64,000 nucleotides of DNA from assembly GCF_036365825.1 (NCBI RefSeq), contig NZ_CP142675.1, positions 310,001 to 374,000 of the forward strand, written 5' to 3'. The position numbers and the translations under genes were made by a program. Source of the stretch: Qipengyuania sp. HL-TH1. Lineage in GTDB: Bacteria > Pseudomonadota > Alphaproteobacteria > Sphingomonadales > Sphingomonadaceae. Below are positions 19,037 to 28,123 of the stretch, piece after piece. Every line of letters starts with the position of its first letter. Within the stretch, counting starts at the first letter, position 1. The notes under the pieces are model-generated. The model saw nothing but the letters and a program-made list of their open reading frames with translations. It did no database searches and was not told where the DNA came from.

Positions 19037-19912
19037 TCAGTCCTCGCCGAGCAGCCGCCTGGCGCGCTCCAGATCTGCCTGGTCGACGCGGCGCTCGCCA
19101 ACCGACAGCGAGATCGCCCCGGGATTGGTCGCAAAGGCCGAAACGATCTTGTGCGCGTCGGAAATTTCGCTCTCGAGCGGGGCGAAGGCGGCGTTGATGC
19201 CCTCGACCTGCCCCGGATGAATGGCAAACATCCCGGTAAAGCCGTCCGCCCGCGCCGCATCGGCGATACGGGCCCCCGCTTCACTGTCGCGAATATCACG
19301 GAACGGGTGTTCGATGGCACTGATCCCGCGGGCATGGGCGATCAGCAGGATTTGCGCGCGGACCTGCGCCAGCGCGTCTCCCCACCGCCCGCCGGGCCCG
19401 CGTAGGCGGCGCGCGCCGATGGCATGGGCCAGCCCGACTGCGTCCCAGGTCAGAGCCGACACGCGCGGGTGCAGCTCGTCGGCGAGCCGACGGATCGTCA
19501 ACGCGCCGGCAGGGGTCGAACCCAGTTCGGGCATGATCCGCGTGATGTTTGCCGCCAGCCCGAGCCGGTCCTCGAATTCGTACAGTACCGAAGCCAATTG
19601 CCGGATATCGTCCGCGCCGCGGCAGTGCGACAGCACGATCCCGTGCGGCGAGCCATCCATCGCGGCATCCAGATCATCGCGCCAGTGCGGGGTGCCGAGC
19701 GCGGGGATGCGCACCCAGCGTTGGAACTTGCGCTGCGCCACCAGCTGTTCGCGATGCAGCCGCAGCCAGGTCGTCGCGGCGATCCGTGCGGTGGCCTGCT
19801 GGGCAGCACGAAGGGGCCGGGCGAGGTCGATGACCACCGCCTCGGCCCCCGTGCCCGCTGCCGAGCCGATCGCCTTCTCGTTATCTGCCGGGATGAGTAT
19901 CCACGACCGCAT
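19037..19912 (-). CDS. HpcH/HpaI aldolase, CitE-like protein with altered active site
   Basis: TIM-barrel protein of 291 residues, related to citrate lyase beta subunit and CoA-ester lyases (SWILIPADNEKAI start, RVSALTWDAVGLAHAIGA, AIHPGQVEGINAAF near the end). Several family residues look changed: the usual DLED after strand 2 reads DLARP, and the metal-binding Asp region after the ALTW strand appears to lack the acidic residue. The Glu in IMPELGSTPAG may remain. It may be a divergent lyase or a non-catalytic relative. It sits 31 bp after the old yellow enzyme on the same strand and ends back-to-back with the lipoprotein gene. Confidence 0.8.
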   Translation of the reverse strand: MRSWILIPADNEKAIGSAAGTGAEAVVIDLARPLRAAQQATARIAATTWLRLHREQLVAQRKFQRWVRIPALGTPHWRDDLDAAMDGSPHGIVLSHCRGADDIRQLASVLYEFEDRLGLAANITRIMPELGSTPAGALTIRRLADELHPRVSALTWDAVGLAHAIGARRLRGPGGRWGDALAQVRAQILLIAHARGISAIEHPFRDIRDSEAGARIADAARADGFTGMFAIHPGQVEGINAAFAPLESEISDAHKIVSAFATNPGAISLSVGERRVDQADLERARRLLGED

Positions 19913-19942
19913 TCAGCCTCCGAAGTGTCGCCGCACGGCGAC

Positions 19943-21055
19943 TCACTCGGCCGCAGCTTGCTCCTGCTTAGTTAGCATCGGGTAATCGATGTATCCGGCA
20001 GGTCCCTGACCATACCAGCTATGCGGCACATTCACATTCGGCGCAATCTCCGCGCCCGTCCGGAAGCGTGCCGGCAGGTCGGGATTGGAAATGAAGTCGC
20101 GGCCCCAGCTGATCGCGTCGGCCCGGTCGGCCTCGAGATCGGCCACGGCACCCTCGGGCGTGTAATCGCTGTTGAGCACCAGCGCGCCGGTATAGAGCTC
20201 GCGGATCAGCGGGCTCTGCTTGGGAACGTCGGTGCTGCCGAAGGTGCCGTCGGGGCCCGGTTCGCGCAGCTCGAGGAAAGCCACGCCAAGTTCCTCGATC
20301 ACCCGGGCGGCGGCGCCGAAGGTGGCTGCCGGGTCGCTATCGTCGCAGCCCTGCGTCTCGCCATTGGGCGACAGGCGGACGCCGACGCGGTCCGCACCCC
20401 AGACATCGACCAGCGCGGTCAGCACTTCGCGCAGGAAGCGGCTGCGGTTTTCGGGGCTACCGCCATAATCGTCATCGCGCAGATTGGTGCTGTCGCGCAG
20501 GAACTGGTCGACCAGATAGCCATTCGCCGCGTGCAGCTGGACTCCATCGAAGCCGGCCTTCTTCGCGTTCTCGGCGGCATGGCGATAGTCCTCGACCACG
20601 CGCGCAATTTCATCGACCGACAGGGCCCTCGCGGCTTGGTGATCCTTGCGCCCTTCGAAGGTATGCGCATGACCCGGCGCGGTGGTCGCGCTGGCGGACA
20701 CCGGCGGATTGCCGCCGAGGAAATCGGGGTGCACCAGACGGCCCATGTGCCATAGCTGGAGAACGATCAGCCCGCCTTCTGCATGGACGGCGTCGGTGAT
20801 CGGCTTCCAGCCTTCGACCTGTTCGTCGCTCCAGAGCCCCGGTGCGGCGGGCCAGCCGAGGCCTTCGACGCTGATCCCGGTGGCTTCGGAAATGATCAGG
20901 CCGGCACTCGCCCGCTGGCGATAGTACGTTTCCATCATCTCGTTGGGGACCGAGCCGGGCTGGGTCGAGCGGCCGCGGGTCAGCGGCGCCATGAAGATAC
21001 GGTTCTTCGCTTCGAGGGCACCCATGGTGAGCGGCTGGAACAGGCTTTCGTGCAT
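19943..21055 (-). CDS. Old yellow enzyme family alkene reductase
   Basis: FMN-dependent NAD(P)H:alkene oxidoreductase (NemA/OYE type), 370 residues. Motifs: FMAPLTRGRS at the first strand, QLWHMGRL, the substrate-binding HAANGYLVDQFL (His/Asn pair) followed by NLRDDDYGGSPENRSRF, and GRDFISNPDLPARF at the phosphate site. The family reduces activated double bonds such as maleimides and enones. Divergent from the DMT exporter with 53 bp between starts. Physiological substrate unknown. Confidence 0.94.
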   Translation of the reverse strand: MHESLFQPLTMGALEAKNRIFMAPLTRGRSTQPGSVPNEMMETYYRQRASAGLIISEATGISVEGLGWPAAPGLWSDEQVEGWKPITDAVHAEGGLIVLQLWHMGRLVHPDFLGGNPPVSASATTAPGHAHTFEGRKDHQAARALSVDEIARVVEDYRHAAENAKKAGFDGVQLHAANGYLVDQFLRDSTNLRDDDYGGSPENRSRFLREVLTALVDVWGADRVGVRLSPNGETQGCDDSDPAATFGAAARVIEELGVAFLELREPGPDGTFGSTDVPKQSPLIRELYTGALVLNSDYTPEGAVADLEADRADAISWGRDFISNPDLPARFRTGAEIAPNVNVPHSWYGQGPAGYIDYPMLTKQEQAAAE

Positions 21056-21108
21056 GCGGGCAAATCCTTTTTGCTAGCGCGTGTTGGCCATTGAGCTAGG
21101 GGCGGGTC

Positions 21109-22014
21109 ATGGGCAGTGCAACCGCCACACCGGACAAGAATGGCTTTCAGGCAAGTGCATGGCACTTCGCCGCGCTGGTCGCGGGAAACATCGCGCTGGC
21201 GCTGGGTCCATGGCTCGTCCGGCTGTCCGACACCGGCCCCGTCTCCGCCGGTTTCTGGCGGCTTCTGCTGCCGCTCCCGGTGCTGGCGCTGCTCGCCTGG
21301 CGCGGCCGTTCGCCGGGACCGATCGACGGGCGGCTGGTGCTGCTGTGCCTGCTCGCCGGCGCGTTTTTCGCTGTCGATCTCGCCAGCTGGCATGTCGGGA
21401 TCGAGCGGACCCGGCTCGCGAATGCCACGCTGTTCGGCAATTCGGGCAGTGTGATCCTGATGGCCTGGGGGATCATCGCGGCGCGGCGTGCGCCGTCGGG
21501 GCAGGAAGGGGTAGGCGTGCTCGCAGCGCTGGTCGGCGCGGGCATATTGCTGGGCCGCAGCCTCGAGATTTCCGCGACCACCTTCGTGGGCGACCTGTTC
21601 TGCCTCGCAGCGGGCATCTTCTATGCCTTCTACCTGCTTCCCGCCCAGCGGGCACGCGCCGCGCTGGGGCCGTGGGCAGTGCTGCTGCTGGTCAGCCTCA
21701 TCGCGGCGCCGCTGCTGCTCGCCATCGCGCTGGCTGCGGGCGAACCGGTGTGGCCGGGCGAGGCGGGGTGGACGCCGGTACTGGTGCTCGCGCTCAGCAG
21801 CCAGCTTGTCGGGCAGGGCTTGCTGGTCTTCTCGCTGCGCCATTTCCCGCCGCTGATCATCGGGATGGCGCTGCTGACCCAGCCCGCCATTGCCGCCACG
21901 GTCGGCTGGCTGGCTTTCGGCGAATTGCTGGCACCGCTCGATGTCGTCGGCATGGTGCTGGTCGGTACCGCGCTGGTACTGGCGCGCGCGGGGCGGCCGG
22001 GCCGGGTTCGCTAG
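21109..22014 (+). CDS. DMT family (EamA) transporter
   Basis: Ten-helix inner-membrane transporter of 301 residues with two EamA halves (WLVRLSDTGPVSAGFWR at the end of the first helices; PPLIIGMALLTQPAIAATVG in the second half, followed by GELLAPLDVVGMVLV). Family members export amino acids, nucleosides or other metabolites. Divergent from the old yellow enzyme and convergent with the DUF2254 gene, 3 bp apart. Substrate unknown. Confidence 0.9.
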   Translation: MGSATATPDKNGFQASAWHFAALVAGNIALALGPWLVRLSDTGPVSAGFWRLLLPLPVLALLAWRGRSPGPIDGRLVLLCLLAGAFFAVDLASWHVGIERTRLANATLFGNSGSVILMAWGIIAARRAPSGQEGVGVLAALVGAGILLGRSLEISATTFVGDLFCLAAGIFYAFYLLPAQRARAALGPWAVLLLVSLIAAPLLLAIALAAGEPVWPGEAGWTPVLVLALSSQLVGQGLLVFSLRHFPPLIIGMALLTQPAIAATVGWLAFGELLAPLDVVGMVLVGTALVLARAGRPGRVR

Positions 22015-22017
22015 CCC

Positions 22018-23334
22018 CTACCAGAAGACCTTGTTGAACCGTGCGACGTGACGCTCGAACCGATCGAGATCCGGGCCGACAAGCACCAGCCGCGTTTGCC
22101 GCGCAAGCTTGTCGGCCTGGTCCTTGAGCAGCGTCTGGCGCCGCTCGTCGCGAATCGGCACCGCGGCATTGGCAAGCGTATCGAGCATGACTTCCGCTGC
22201 AGTGGGCGAACTCGCTACCCCGCTGCGGATCGCGCCGAACCCGCGGCTTACGTAGTGGGCGAAATCGTCGGGCAGCGGGATCACCGGACAATCGTCGCAA
22301 TCCTCGCCGCAGATATCCTTGCGCAAGTCGCGCCGCCCGATCTCTGCGGTCGCGGCACCCAGCCAATGGAGCGCGGTGATCGCGGTGAAGGGATCGTTGA
22401 TCCCGGGCGACAGCGCGCGCAGCCCGATCTCGACCAGTTCGTCGATCAGGAATTGGGGATCCTGTTCGGGTGTCCGGGTGGAGCCGAGCGTGAAGCAACC
22501 GCGGATGCGTTCATCGATGGTCGCGGGATCGCAGCCATCGACATCCAGGAACGGCATGTCGCGATGGACGAAGTCGCCCGTGCGCACGCGTAGCGAGATG
22601 GTGCAGCCGCAATCGCGCGCGATCTTCACCAATTCGTCGAAGTCCACCAGCTGGACATAGCCCGTGCCGCGTGCGGTCAAGGGTTTGCCGCCCTTGGGTT
22701 CGACTGCTTCGTAAAACTCGTCTTCGACCGGATAGGTCTCGCGGACCGCCTCGAGCAGCCGTTCGCCGATACCCTTGAGCACCTTGTTGATGCGAATGCT
22801 CGACGGGATATGGTTGAGGAAGAACACCAGCACCGCGACGCACAGGCCCATCAGGACATAGGCGACCAGCAGCGACAATTGCGGGGTAAAGCCGGGCAGG
22901 GCGGTGGCGGTGGCATCGGCCAGCGCGGCGGGAGTTTCATCTTCGGCCCGCACCGCGCGCAGCACGATCAGCGCATAGACGAAGCTGCCGATGAAGGTCG
23001 CCAGGCTCAACTGGTTGCCGCAATCCTCCATGAAATTGGTCAGCAGCCGCGGACCGTAATTGCCGCTGGCATAGGCGACCGCGGCGATAGTGATCGAAAA
23101 CACGGTCGAGGCGACGCCGATCATGCTCCCCGCCATCACGGTGAGCATGTCCGCCGCCCCCTTGGGGCGCGCGGGCACGATCCAGTCGACTTCGTTGAGG
23201 AATTCGGCCAGCCCCGCTCGGTCGAGCCAGACCATGATGAACGCCAGCGCGCCCGCCATGATCGAGAACAGCGCCGGATAAAACCAGTAATTCGCGTTCA
23301 GTCGTGCCCAGAAAAAGCGTATGTCGGCGGTCAC
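22018..23334 (-). CDS. DUF2254 membrane protein
   Basis: Predicted membrane protein of 438 residues. Four helices lie in the first 160 residues, including WFYPALFSIMAGALAFIMV and MLTVMAGSMIGVASTVFSIT, then a large soluble C-terminal domain. The TVFSITIAAVAYASGNYGPR segment is characteristic of DUF2254. Cys-rich stretch DICGEDCDDCPV near residue 340 is unusual and could bind metal. Ends 3 bp from the convergent DMT gene. Function unknown. Confidence 0.88.
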   Translation of the reverse strand: MTADIRFFWARLNANYWFYPALFSIMAGALAFIMVWLDRAGLAEFLNEVDWIVPARPKGAADMLTVMAGSMIGVASTVFSITIAAVAYASGNYGPRLLTNFMEDCGNQLSLATFIGSFVYALIVLRAVRAEDETPAALADATATALPGFTPQLSLLVAYVLMGLCVAVLVFFLNHIPSSIRINKVLKGIGERLLEAVRETYPVEDEFYEAVEPKGGKPLTARGTGYVQLVDFDELVKIARDCGCTISLRVRTGDFVHRDMPFLDVDGCDPATIDERIRGCFTLGSTRTPEQDPQFLIDELVEIGLRALSPGINDPFTAITALHWLGAATAEIGRRDLRKDICGEDCDDCPVIPLPDDFAHYVSRGFGAIRSGVASSPTAAEVMLDTLANAAVPIRDERRQTLLKDQADKLARQTRLVLVGPDLDRFERHVARFNKVFW

Positions 23335-23392
23335 GCACCCATCCCCTGCCAGTTGCGGTCAGGGGATGAACGCGCGAAGCCCATCTCCGTGC

Positions 23393-25513
23393 CTAGTCCG
23401 CTCCGCTACCGATCTCGCGATTGAGATAGGCGAGCAGCAATGCGGCGCGCTTGGCGTCTTCCTCATGGTCCGATCCGACCGAATGGCCGCCCTCGCGGTA
23501 CTCGTGATAATAGAAGGTCTGGCCCCAGGCTTCGTGCTTGGCCGCCGCCTTGCGCGCATGGCCGGGGTGCACGCGGTCATCGAGCGTCGACAGATAGTAG
23601 AACGCCGCGGGGACGTCGGGCGTATCGCGCATGTTCTGGTAGGGCGACCATTCGCGCATGAAGGCCCAGTCCGCCGGTACGTCGGGATTGCCGTATTCGG
23701 CCATCCACGATGCGCCCGCGAGCAGCTTGTTGTAGCGCTTCATGTCGATCAACGGACTGCCCGAGATGATCGCGCCGTAGAGATCGGGGCGCTGGTTCGC
23801 GACCGCGCCGACCAGTACGCCGCCGTTTGAGCGGCCCGATGCGGCGATGCGGCCCGGACTGGCCAACCGGTTGGCGACGAGATCGTCGGCCACTGCATGG
23901 AAATCGTCGAAGCTGTTCTGGCGCTTCTCGCGCAGCGCGTCTTCGTGCCAGCGGGGCCCGTATTCACCGCCGCCGCGGATATTGGCGAGGACATAGGCAT
24001 TGCCGCTTTCGACCCAGAAGAGACCCAGCGGCCCGCTGCGATAGGGTTCGGCGGTCAGATACTTCGGCGTCTGCGCCGCGCGGAACCCGCCATAGGCGTG
24101 GATCAGCGTGGGCAGCGGCCCTTCGGCGCCTGCGGGACGGACGAGGTAATAGGGCACCTTGGTGCCGTCTTTCGACGTGGCAAACTTCTGCTCGACGCTG
24201 AACTTGCTCGCATCGAACTGTGCCGGCTCGCTCGCGATGGCGACGGGCTCGCCCTCGCTCGGCACGGCATAGAGCGTGGGCGGGGTCAGCATGCTTTCCA
24301 CGGTGACGAAAGCGGTGTCACCCGTACCGCTGGTCTCGGCAATCTGGATGGTGCTGTTGGCGGGCAGGTCCATTGCGCGTTCGGTCCAGCCGGTGGCGTC
24401 GGGTGTCAGCTCGATGAGCTTGCCCGAGACATCGTCGAGCACCTTGACCCACAGCTTGTTTTCCGACGCCGCGACCTGTTCGACCGCCTGCGTTTCGCTC
24501 GGACGGAAGACCGCAAAGGGCTGCGGATCGCCCCCGTCGAGCACGTCGTCGAGCGACCAGGCGAGCAGGGCGCCCGGCTGTTCGGTGCCTGTAGATGTTT
24601 CCATCGGGGAATTGAGCTTGCCGATCACAAAGCCGCCAAGCACCGCCTCGAACTCGGCATCCTCGGGCAGTGGCAGCGGGACGGTGTCGCCATTGTCGGT
24701 CACCAGCGCATATTCGCTGGTCCAGAAGCTGGGGCCGCGGCGCACGAAACGGTAGCGGGTCTCACCGTCGAGCACCGAGAAACCGTTCATGCTGATATCG
24801 GTCTGTTCGCCCTCGGCAATCAGCCGGGCTTGCGCAAAATCGGTTCCGCGCTCCCACAGTTTGACGAGACGCGGATAGCCCGAATCGGTCAACGATCCGG
24901 CGCCTTCGTCGGTGCCGACGAACAGCGTGTTCTCGTCATACCAGGCGACATTGGACTTGGCTTCGGGAAGCGTGAACCCGCCTTCGACAAAAGCGCCGGT
25001 CGCGATGTCGAACTCGCGGACCACGTCGGCATCGGTGCCGCCCGGGCTAAGCGAGACCAGGCAGCGGGTGTAATCGGGCGCAAGGCAGTTGGCGCCGTGC
25101 CATACCCAGCTCTGGCCCTCGTCCTCGCCAAGCTGGTCGACATCGATGAGTGTGCGCCATTCGGGGGCGCCCGCCAGATAGCTGTCGAGCGTCGCGGTGC
25201 GCCACAGCCCGCGCGGATTGTCCGCGTCGCGCCACAGATTGGTGACCTGATCGCCCATGATCGCATCGGGCATGGCGATCTGGCGCGTATCGTCGAGGAT
25301 CTGCCTGGCCCAGGCCTTGGCCAGCGGATATTCCGCCTGCGCGGTCAGCACCGCTTCGGTATCGGCATTCCACTGGTCGACCTTGGCCAGCGCGCGCTCA
25401 CCCTGGATTTCCTCGAGCCAGATATACGGATCCTCCGCATCGCTCCCCTGCGCCGTAATCGGTGCGGCGGCGAAAACGAGCGCGGCGGCCAGCGCCAGAC
25501 GTGCGACCATCAA
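23393..25513 (-). CDS. Prolyl oligopeptidase family serine peptidase (S9A), exported
   Basis: Exported peptidase of 706 residues cutting short proline-containing peptides, inferred from the family. Signal peptide 1-22 (LALAAALVFAAAPITAQ). An N-terminal YIWLEEIQGE segment and a seven-bladed propeller domain precede the alpha/beta hydrolase domain. Catalytic Ser is in ASGRSNGGVLVG, Asp in LDDRVHPGHARK and His in EGGHSVGSD. NIRGGGEYGPRWHE is also a family signature. Ribosome site GGGAGAG. It follows nadA by 21 bp on the same strand. Confidence 0.95.
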   Translation of the reverse strand: MMVARLALAAALVFAAAPITAQGSDAEDPYIWLEEIQGERALAKVDQWNADTEAVLTAQAEYPLAKAWARQILDDTRQIAMPDAIMGDQVTNLWRDADNPRGLWRTATLDSYLAGAPEWRTLIDVDQLGEDEGQSWVWHGANCLAPDYTRCLVSLSPGGTDADVVREFDIATGAFVEGGFTLPEAKSNVAWYDENTLFVGTDEGAGSLTDSGYPRLVKLWERGTDFAQARLIAEGEQTDISMNGFSVLDGETRYRFVRRGPSFWTSEYALVTDNGDTVPLPLPEDAEFEAVLGGFVIGKLNSPMETSTGTEQPGALLAWSLDDVLDGGDPQPFAVFRPSETQAVEQVAASENKLWVKVLDDVSGKLIELTPDATGWTERAMDLPANSTIQIAETSGTGDTAFVTVESMLTPPTLYAVPSEGEPVAIASEPAQFDASKFSVEQKFATSKDGTKVPYYLVRPAGAEGPLPTLIHAYGGFRAAQTPKYLTAEPYRSGPLGLFWVESGNAYVLANIRGGGEYGPRWHEDALREKRQNSFDDFHAVADDLVANRLASPGRIAASGRSNGGVLVGAVANQRPDLYGAIISGSPLIDMKRYNKLLAGASWMAEYGNPDVPADWAFMREWSPYQNMRDTPDVPAAFYYLSTLDDRVHPGHARKAAAKHEAWGQTFYYHEYREGGHSVGSDHEEDAKRAALLLAYLNREIGSGAD

Positions 25514-25534
25514 TTCTCTCCCTGAATTAGTATC

Positions 25535-26521
25535 CTAGACGCGACCCAGATCGCCCTTGCCGATCGTGCCGCTGGCCATTTCGAGCATGCGGTCGAGGCT
25601 CTGCTTGGCCTTGAGGCGCAGGCCTTCCTCGATCTCGATCCGCGGTTCGAGATCGCGCAGGCAGGCGTAGAGCTTTTCCATCGTGTTGAGCGCCATGTAG
25701 GGGCAGATGTTGCAGCTGCAGTTGCCGTCGGCACCGGGCGCGCCGATGAAGGTCTTGTTGGGCAGCGCCTTTTCCATCTGGTGCATGATGTGCGGCTCGG
25801 TCGCGACGATCAGCGTGTCGCCTTCGAAGGTCTCCGCGAACTGCAGTATGCCGCTGGTCGAACCGACGTAATCGGCATGATCGACGATGGTCGGTGGGCA
25901 TTCGGGGTGCGCGGCGACCGGGGCGTCGGGATGCTGCGCCTTGAGCTTCAGAAGCTCGGTCTCGCTGAAGGCCTCGTGGACGATGCACACGCCCGGCCAC
26001 AGCAGCATCTCGCGGTTGAACTTGCGGCTCATATAGCCGCCCAGATGCCGGTCGGGGCCAAAGATGATCTTCTGGTCTTCGGGGATCTGGCTGATGATTG
26101 TTTCCGCGCTGGAGCTGGTGACGATCACGTCGCTCAGCGCCTTAACCTCGGTCGAGCAATTGATGTAGGTCAGCGCGATATGGTCGGGATGTGCTTCGCG
26201 GAAGGCCCTGAACTTGTCCGGCGGGCAGCTGTCCTCGAGGCTGCAGCCCGCGTCCATGTCGGGCAGCACCACGATCTTTTCGGGGCTGAGGATCTTGGCC
26301 GTATCGGCCATGAACTTCACGCCGCAGAAGGCGATGACATCGGCATCGGTTTCGGCGGCTTTCTTGCTCAATTCCAGACTGTCGCCAACGAAATCGGCAA
26401 GGTCCTGGATATCGGCAGTCTGGTAGTAATGCGCGAGAATGATCGCGTTCTTCTCCTTGCGGAGGCGATTGATCTCGGCGAGCAGGTCCTGGCCGGTCGG
26501 CAGGTCGGTCTGTGCGGTCAT
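25535..26521 (-). CDS. nadA: Quinolinate synthase NadA
   Basis: [4Fe-4S] enzyme that condenses iminoaspartate with dihydroxyacetone phosphate to quinolinate in de novo NAD synthesis. 328 residues. Cluster and active-site features: ILAHYYQTADIQDLADFVGD near the N-terminus, VIAFCGVKFMADTAKIL, HPECPPTIVDHADYVGST and CSCNICPYMALNTMEKL. nadB and nadC are not adjacent. Next upstream on the same strand is the 7TM protein. Confidence 0.97.
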   Translation of the reverse strand: MTAQTDLPTGQDLLAEINRLRKEKNAIILAHYYQTADIQDLADFVGDSLELSKKAAETDADVIAFCGVKFMADTAKILSPEKIVVLPDMDAGCSLEDSCPPDKFRAFREAHPDHIALTYINCSTEVKALSDVIVTSSSAETIISQIPEDQKIIFGPDRHLGGYMSRKFNREMLLWPGVCIVHEAFSETELLKLKAQHPDAPVAAHPECPPTIVDHADYVGSTSGILQFAETFEGDTLIVATEPHIMHQMEKALPNKTFIGAPGADGNCSCNICPYMALNTMEKLYACLRDLEPRIEIEEGLRLKAKQSLDRMLEMASGTIGKGDLGRV

Positions 26522-26586
26522 GTGGGGTCCCGTCTGCTGCGTTTGGGGCGCTTATAGACTGAACGGCCCGGAAGGCGAGGGCGTTC

Positions 26587-27363
26587 CTACATTGTGAAGC
26601 CGGGCGGCAGAAACGCCTCCATCGGACGCAGTTCGCCCGGCGTGTCCGCGATCACGCTGCTGGTAATCGCCATCCCCGTCTCCGAATGGGCCAGCACCAG
26701 CGACAGGACGAAGACGGCGGCGTAGATGCCGAGGCCCCACAGATAGGCGGGATGCACGCGTCCGTTGGCGCGCTTGTCGGCGATCATGCCGATCAGCGGA
26801 AACACCATCGTAGCCAGCGTGGTGATCGTCCAGGCATGCGGGATCATCAGCGGCAAGGGCAGGATCCGGCCGAGACCGGGTCCGGTCAGGATCGCCATCG
26901 CGCACAGCATCAAGCGCCGGTGCCAGCCGGTGTAGCGCCGCCTACGCAGTGCCCAGAAGGCGAGGCCGCCGAAACACCACAGCAGCATCATGTTGCTCCA
27001 CAGGAACTCGCTCACGTGGAAAAAGAACGGCCCGCCGGTGCGCCGCGCGACCACCACCATCAGCACGCTGCCGAAGACCAGCATCAGCGGGATCCAGAGA
27101 TAGGCGATCCGGCCAAAACCGGCATGCCATGCCCATTGCCCGCGCAGCGCGGTGACGTGCTGCATCAGATAGATCCCGATCCAGCCCATGAAGACCGCGG
27201 CATGCAGGTGATAGGTGGCGGGAACCGCGAAACTGGACCGGCCCATCGCCAGCTGGAGGGTGAAGCCGCCCACGATCACCAGCGCCATGACCAAAGCCAT
27301 GACAAAGAAAAACCGCGTCTGTTCGCGCGGCGCTGCAACCTGCGGCGGATGAATGGTCGCCAT
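26587..27363 (-). CDS. Seven-helix membrane protein of unknown function
   Basis: 258-residue inner-membrane protein with about seven hydrophobic helices: ALVMALVIVGGFTLQLAM, HAAVFMGWIGIYLMQ, AYLWIPLMLVFGSVLMVVV, MMLLWCFGGLAFWAL, a central GPGLGRIL segment, TLATMVFPLIGMIA and WGLGIYAAVFVLSLVLA. Histidines in helix 2 (YHLHAAVF) and in the following loop (AWHAGFGRI) follow the H...HRxG-like pattern seen in a broad unnamed family of bacterial 7TM proteins. Its ribosome site GGAGGAG, 10 nt before the ATG, is fully contained in a perfect inverted repeat. No function assigned. Confidence 0.8.
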   Translation of the reverse strand: MATIHPPQVAAPREQTRFFFVMALVMALVIVGGFTLQLAMGRSSFAVPATYHLHAAVFMGWIGIYLMQHVTALRGQWAWHAGFGRIAYLWIPLMLVFGSVLMVVVARRTGGPFFFHVSEFLWSNMMLLWCFGGLAFWALRRRRYTGWHRRLMLCAMAILTGPGLGRILPLPLMIPHAWTITTLATMVFPLIGMIADKRANGRVHPAYLWGLGIYAAVFVLSLVLAHSETGMAITSSVIADTPGELRPMEAFLPPGFTM

Positions 27364-27373
27364 GATCCCGTAT

Positions 27374-27410
27374 CTCCTCCAAAAACGCGACCTGGCTATT
27401 TTTGGAGGAG
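27374..27410 (-). promoter_or_regulatory. Perfect inverted repeat sequestering a Shine-Dalgarno site
   Basis: In the minus-strand transcript, CUCCUCCAAAAA pairs perfectly over 12 bp with UUUUUGGAGGAG, separated by a 13-nt loop. The right arm is the ribosome binding site of the 7TM gene (GGAGGAG, 10 nt before AUG), so the hairpin would block initiation. Melting or ligand binding could release it. It could instead be a DNA operator dyad. The 5-bp A-U inner end and G-C-rich outer end make a stable stem; no U-run follows, so it is not a terminator. Confidence 0.6.
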
Positions 27411-27433
27411 GTTACCCGGCGGTTCGCGGAGCG

Positions 27434-28123
27434 TCAATTTCCGGGCGCGGCTTCCCCGTCGAACCGGACTGCCACCGTCACATCGCCATAGCCGGCAATC
27501 TGCAACGGAATGGCGAGGTTCTGCCGCACCGCATCCTTTGCGGCCTGCCGTGCAAGCGCGAGGACTTCGGGGTTCTTGGCAAAGGCGGCGGCCTTGCGTT
27601 CGGCCTGCTGCGAATTGTTGCGTGCAAGGTCGGCGCTCGCATCACGGCTGACATAGGTGCCTTCGGTAAAGGTTTTCTGCGCCGCCTCGTCGAGATTGGG
27701 CCGTGAGATACGCAGCGGGGGCAGGATCACCGACAAGGTTTCACTCTCGGCGTCCCAGGCGAACCGGTCGCGGTCCATGCTGGACAGGTCGAGGCGGTAT
27801 TCGACCGTCGCTGGAATGATCGCCGCCTGCCGGCTTTCGAGCAGGTCGATATTCAGCACGCCGCGCCGGTCGACGCTCTCGGCAACAACCTCGAAGCGGC
27901 TGGAAAAGACGGTTAGCGAATTCTGCTTCTCGAACGCCAGCATCGCGCTGCCCACCGGGTCGCCTTCTTCCTCGTAGAAGAAGGCCCGCCAGCCGAGCCA
28001 GGCGACTGCCGCAAGCAGAACGATGACGATCAGCCACGGCACCGCCTGGACGCGCGCCAGCGGGCGCTCCTCGCGCAGTTCAGGTGCGATGGTTTGTACG
28101 GCGGGTTTCAGATCGTCTGCCAT
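27434..28123 (-). CDS. DUF4230 domain protein
   Basis: 229-residue membrane-anchored protein: a cytosolic N-terminus, one helix (VPWLIVIVLLAAVAWLGWRAFF, residues about 29-50), then a periplasmic or exterior DUF4230 domain (SRFEVVAESVDRRGVL, YRLDLSSMDRDRFAWD, LPPLRISRP) and a helical C-terminus (FAKNPEVLALARQAAKDAVR). Function of the family is unknown. Its start lies within the 3' end of the MBL hydrolase gene (16-bp overlap), so the two are coupled. Confidence 0.85.
   Translation of the reverse strand: MADDLKPAVQTIAPELREERPLARVQAVPWLIVIVLLAAVAWLGWRAFFYEEEGDPVGSAMLAFEKQNSLTVFSSRFEVVAESVDRRGVLNIDLLESRQAAIIPATVEYRLDLSSMDRDRFAWDAESETLSVILPPLRISRPNLDEAAQKTFTEGTYVSRDASADLARNNSQQAERKAAAFAKNPEVLALARQAAKDAVRQNLAIPLQIAGYGDVTVAVRFDGEAAPGN

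Noticed and set aside
23897..25525. Long plus-strand open frame opposite the prolyl oligopeptidase
   Set aside because: Antisense shadow of a peptidase with all catalytic motifs in order.
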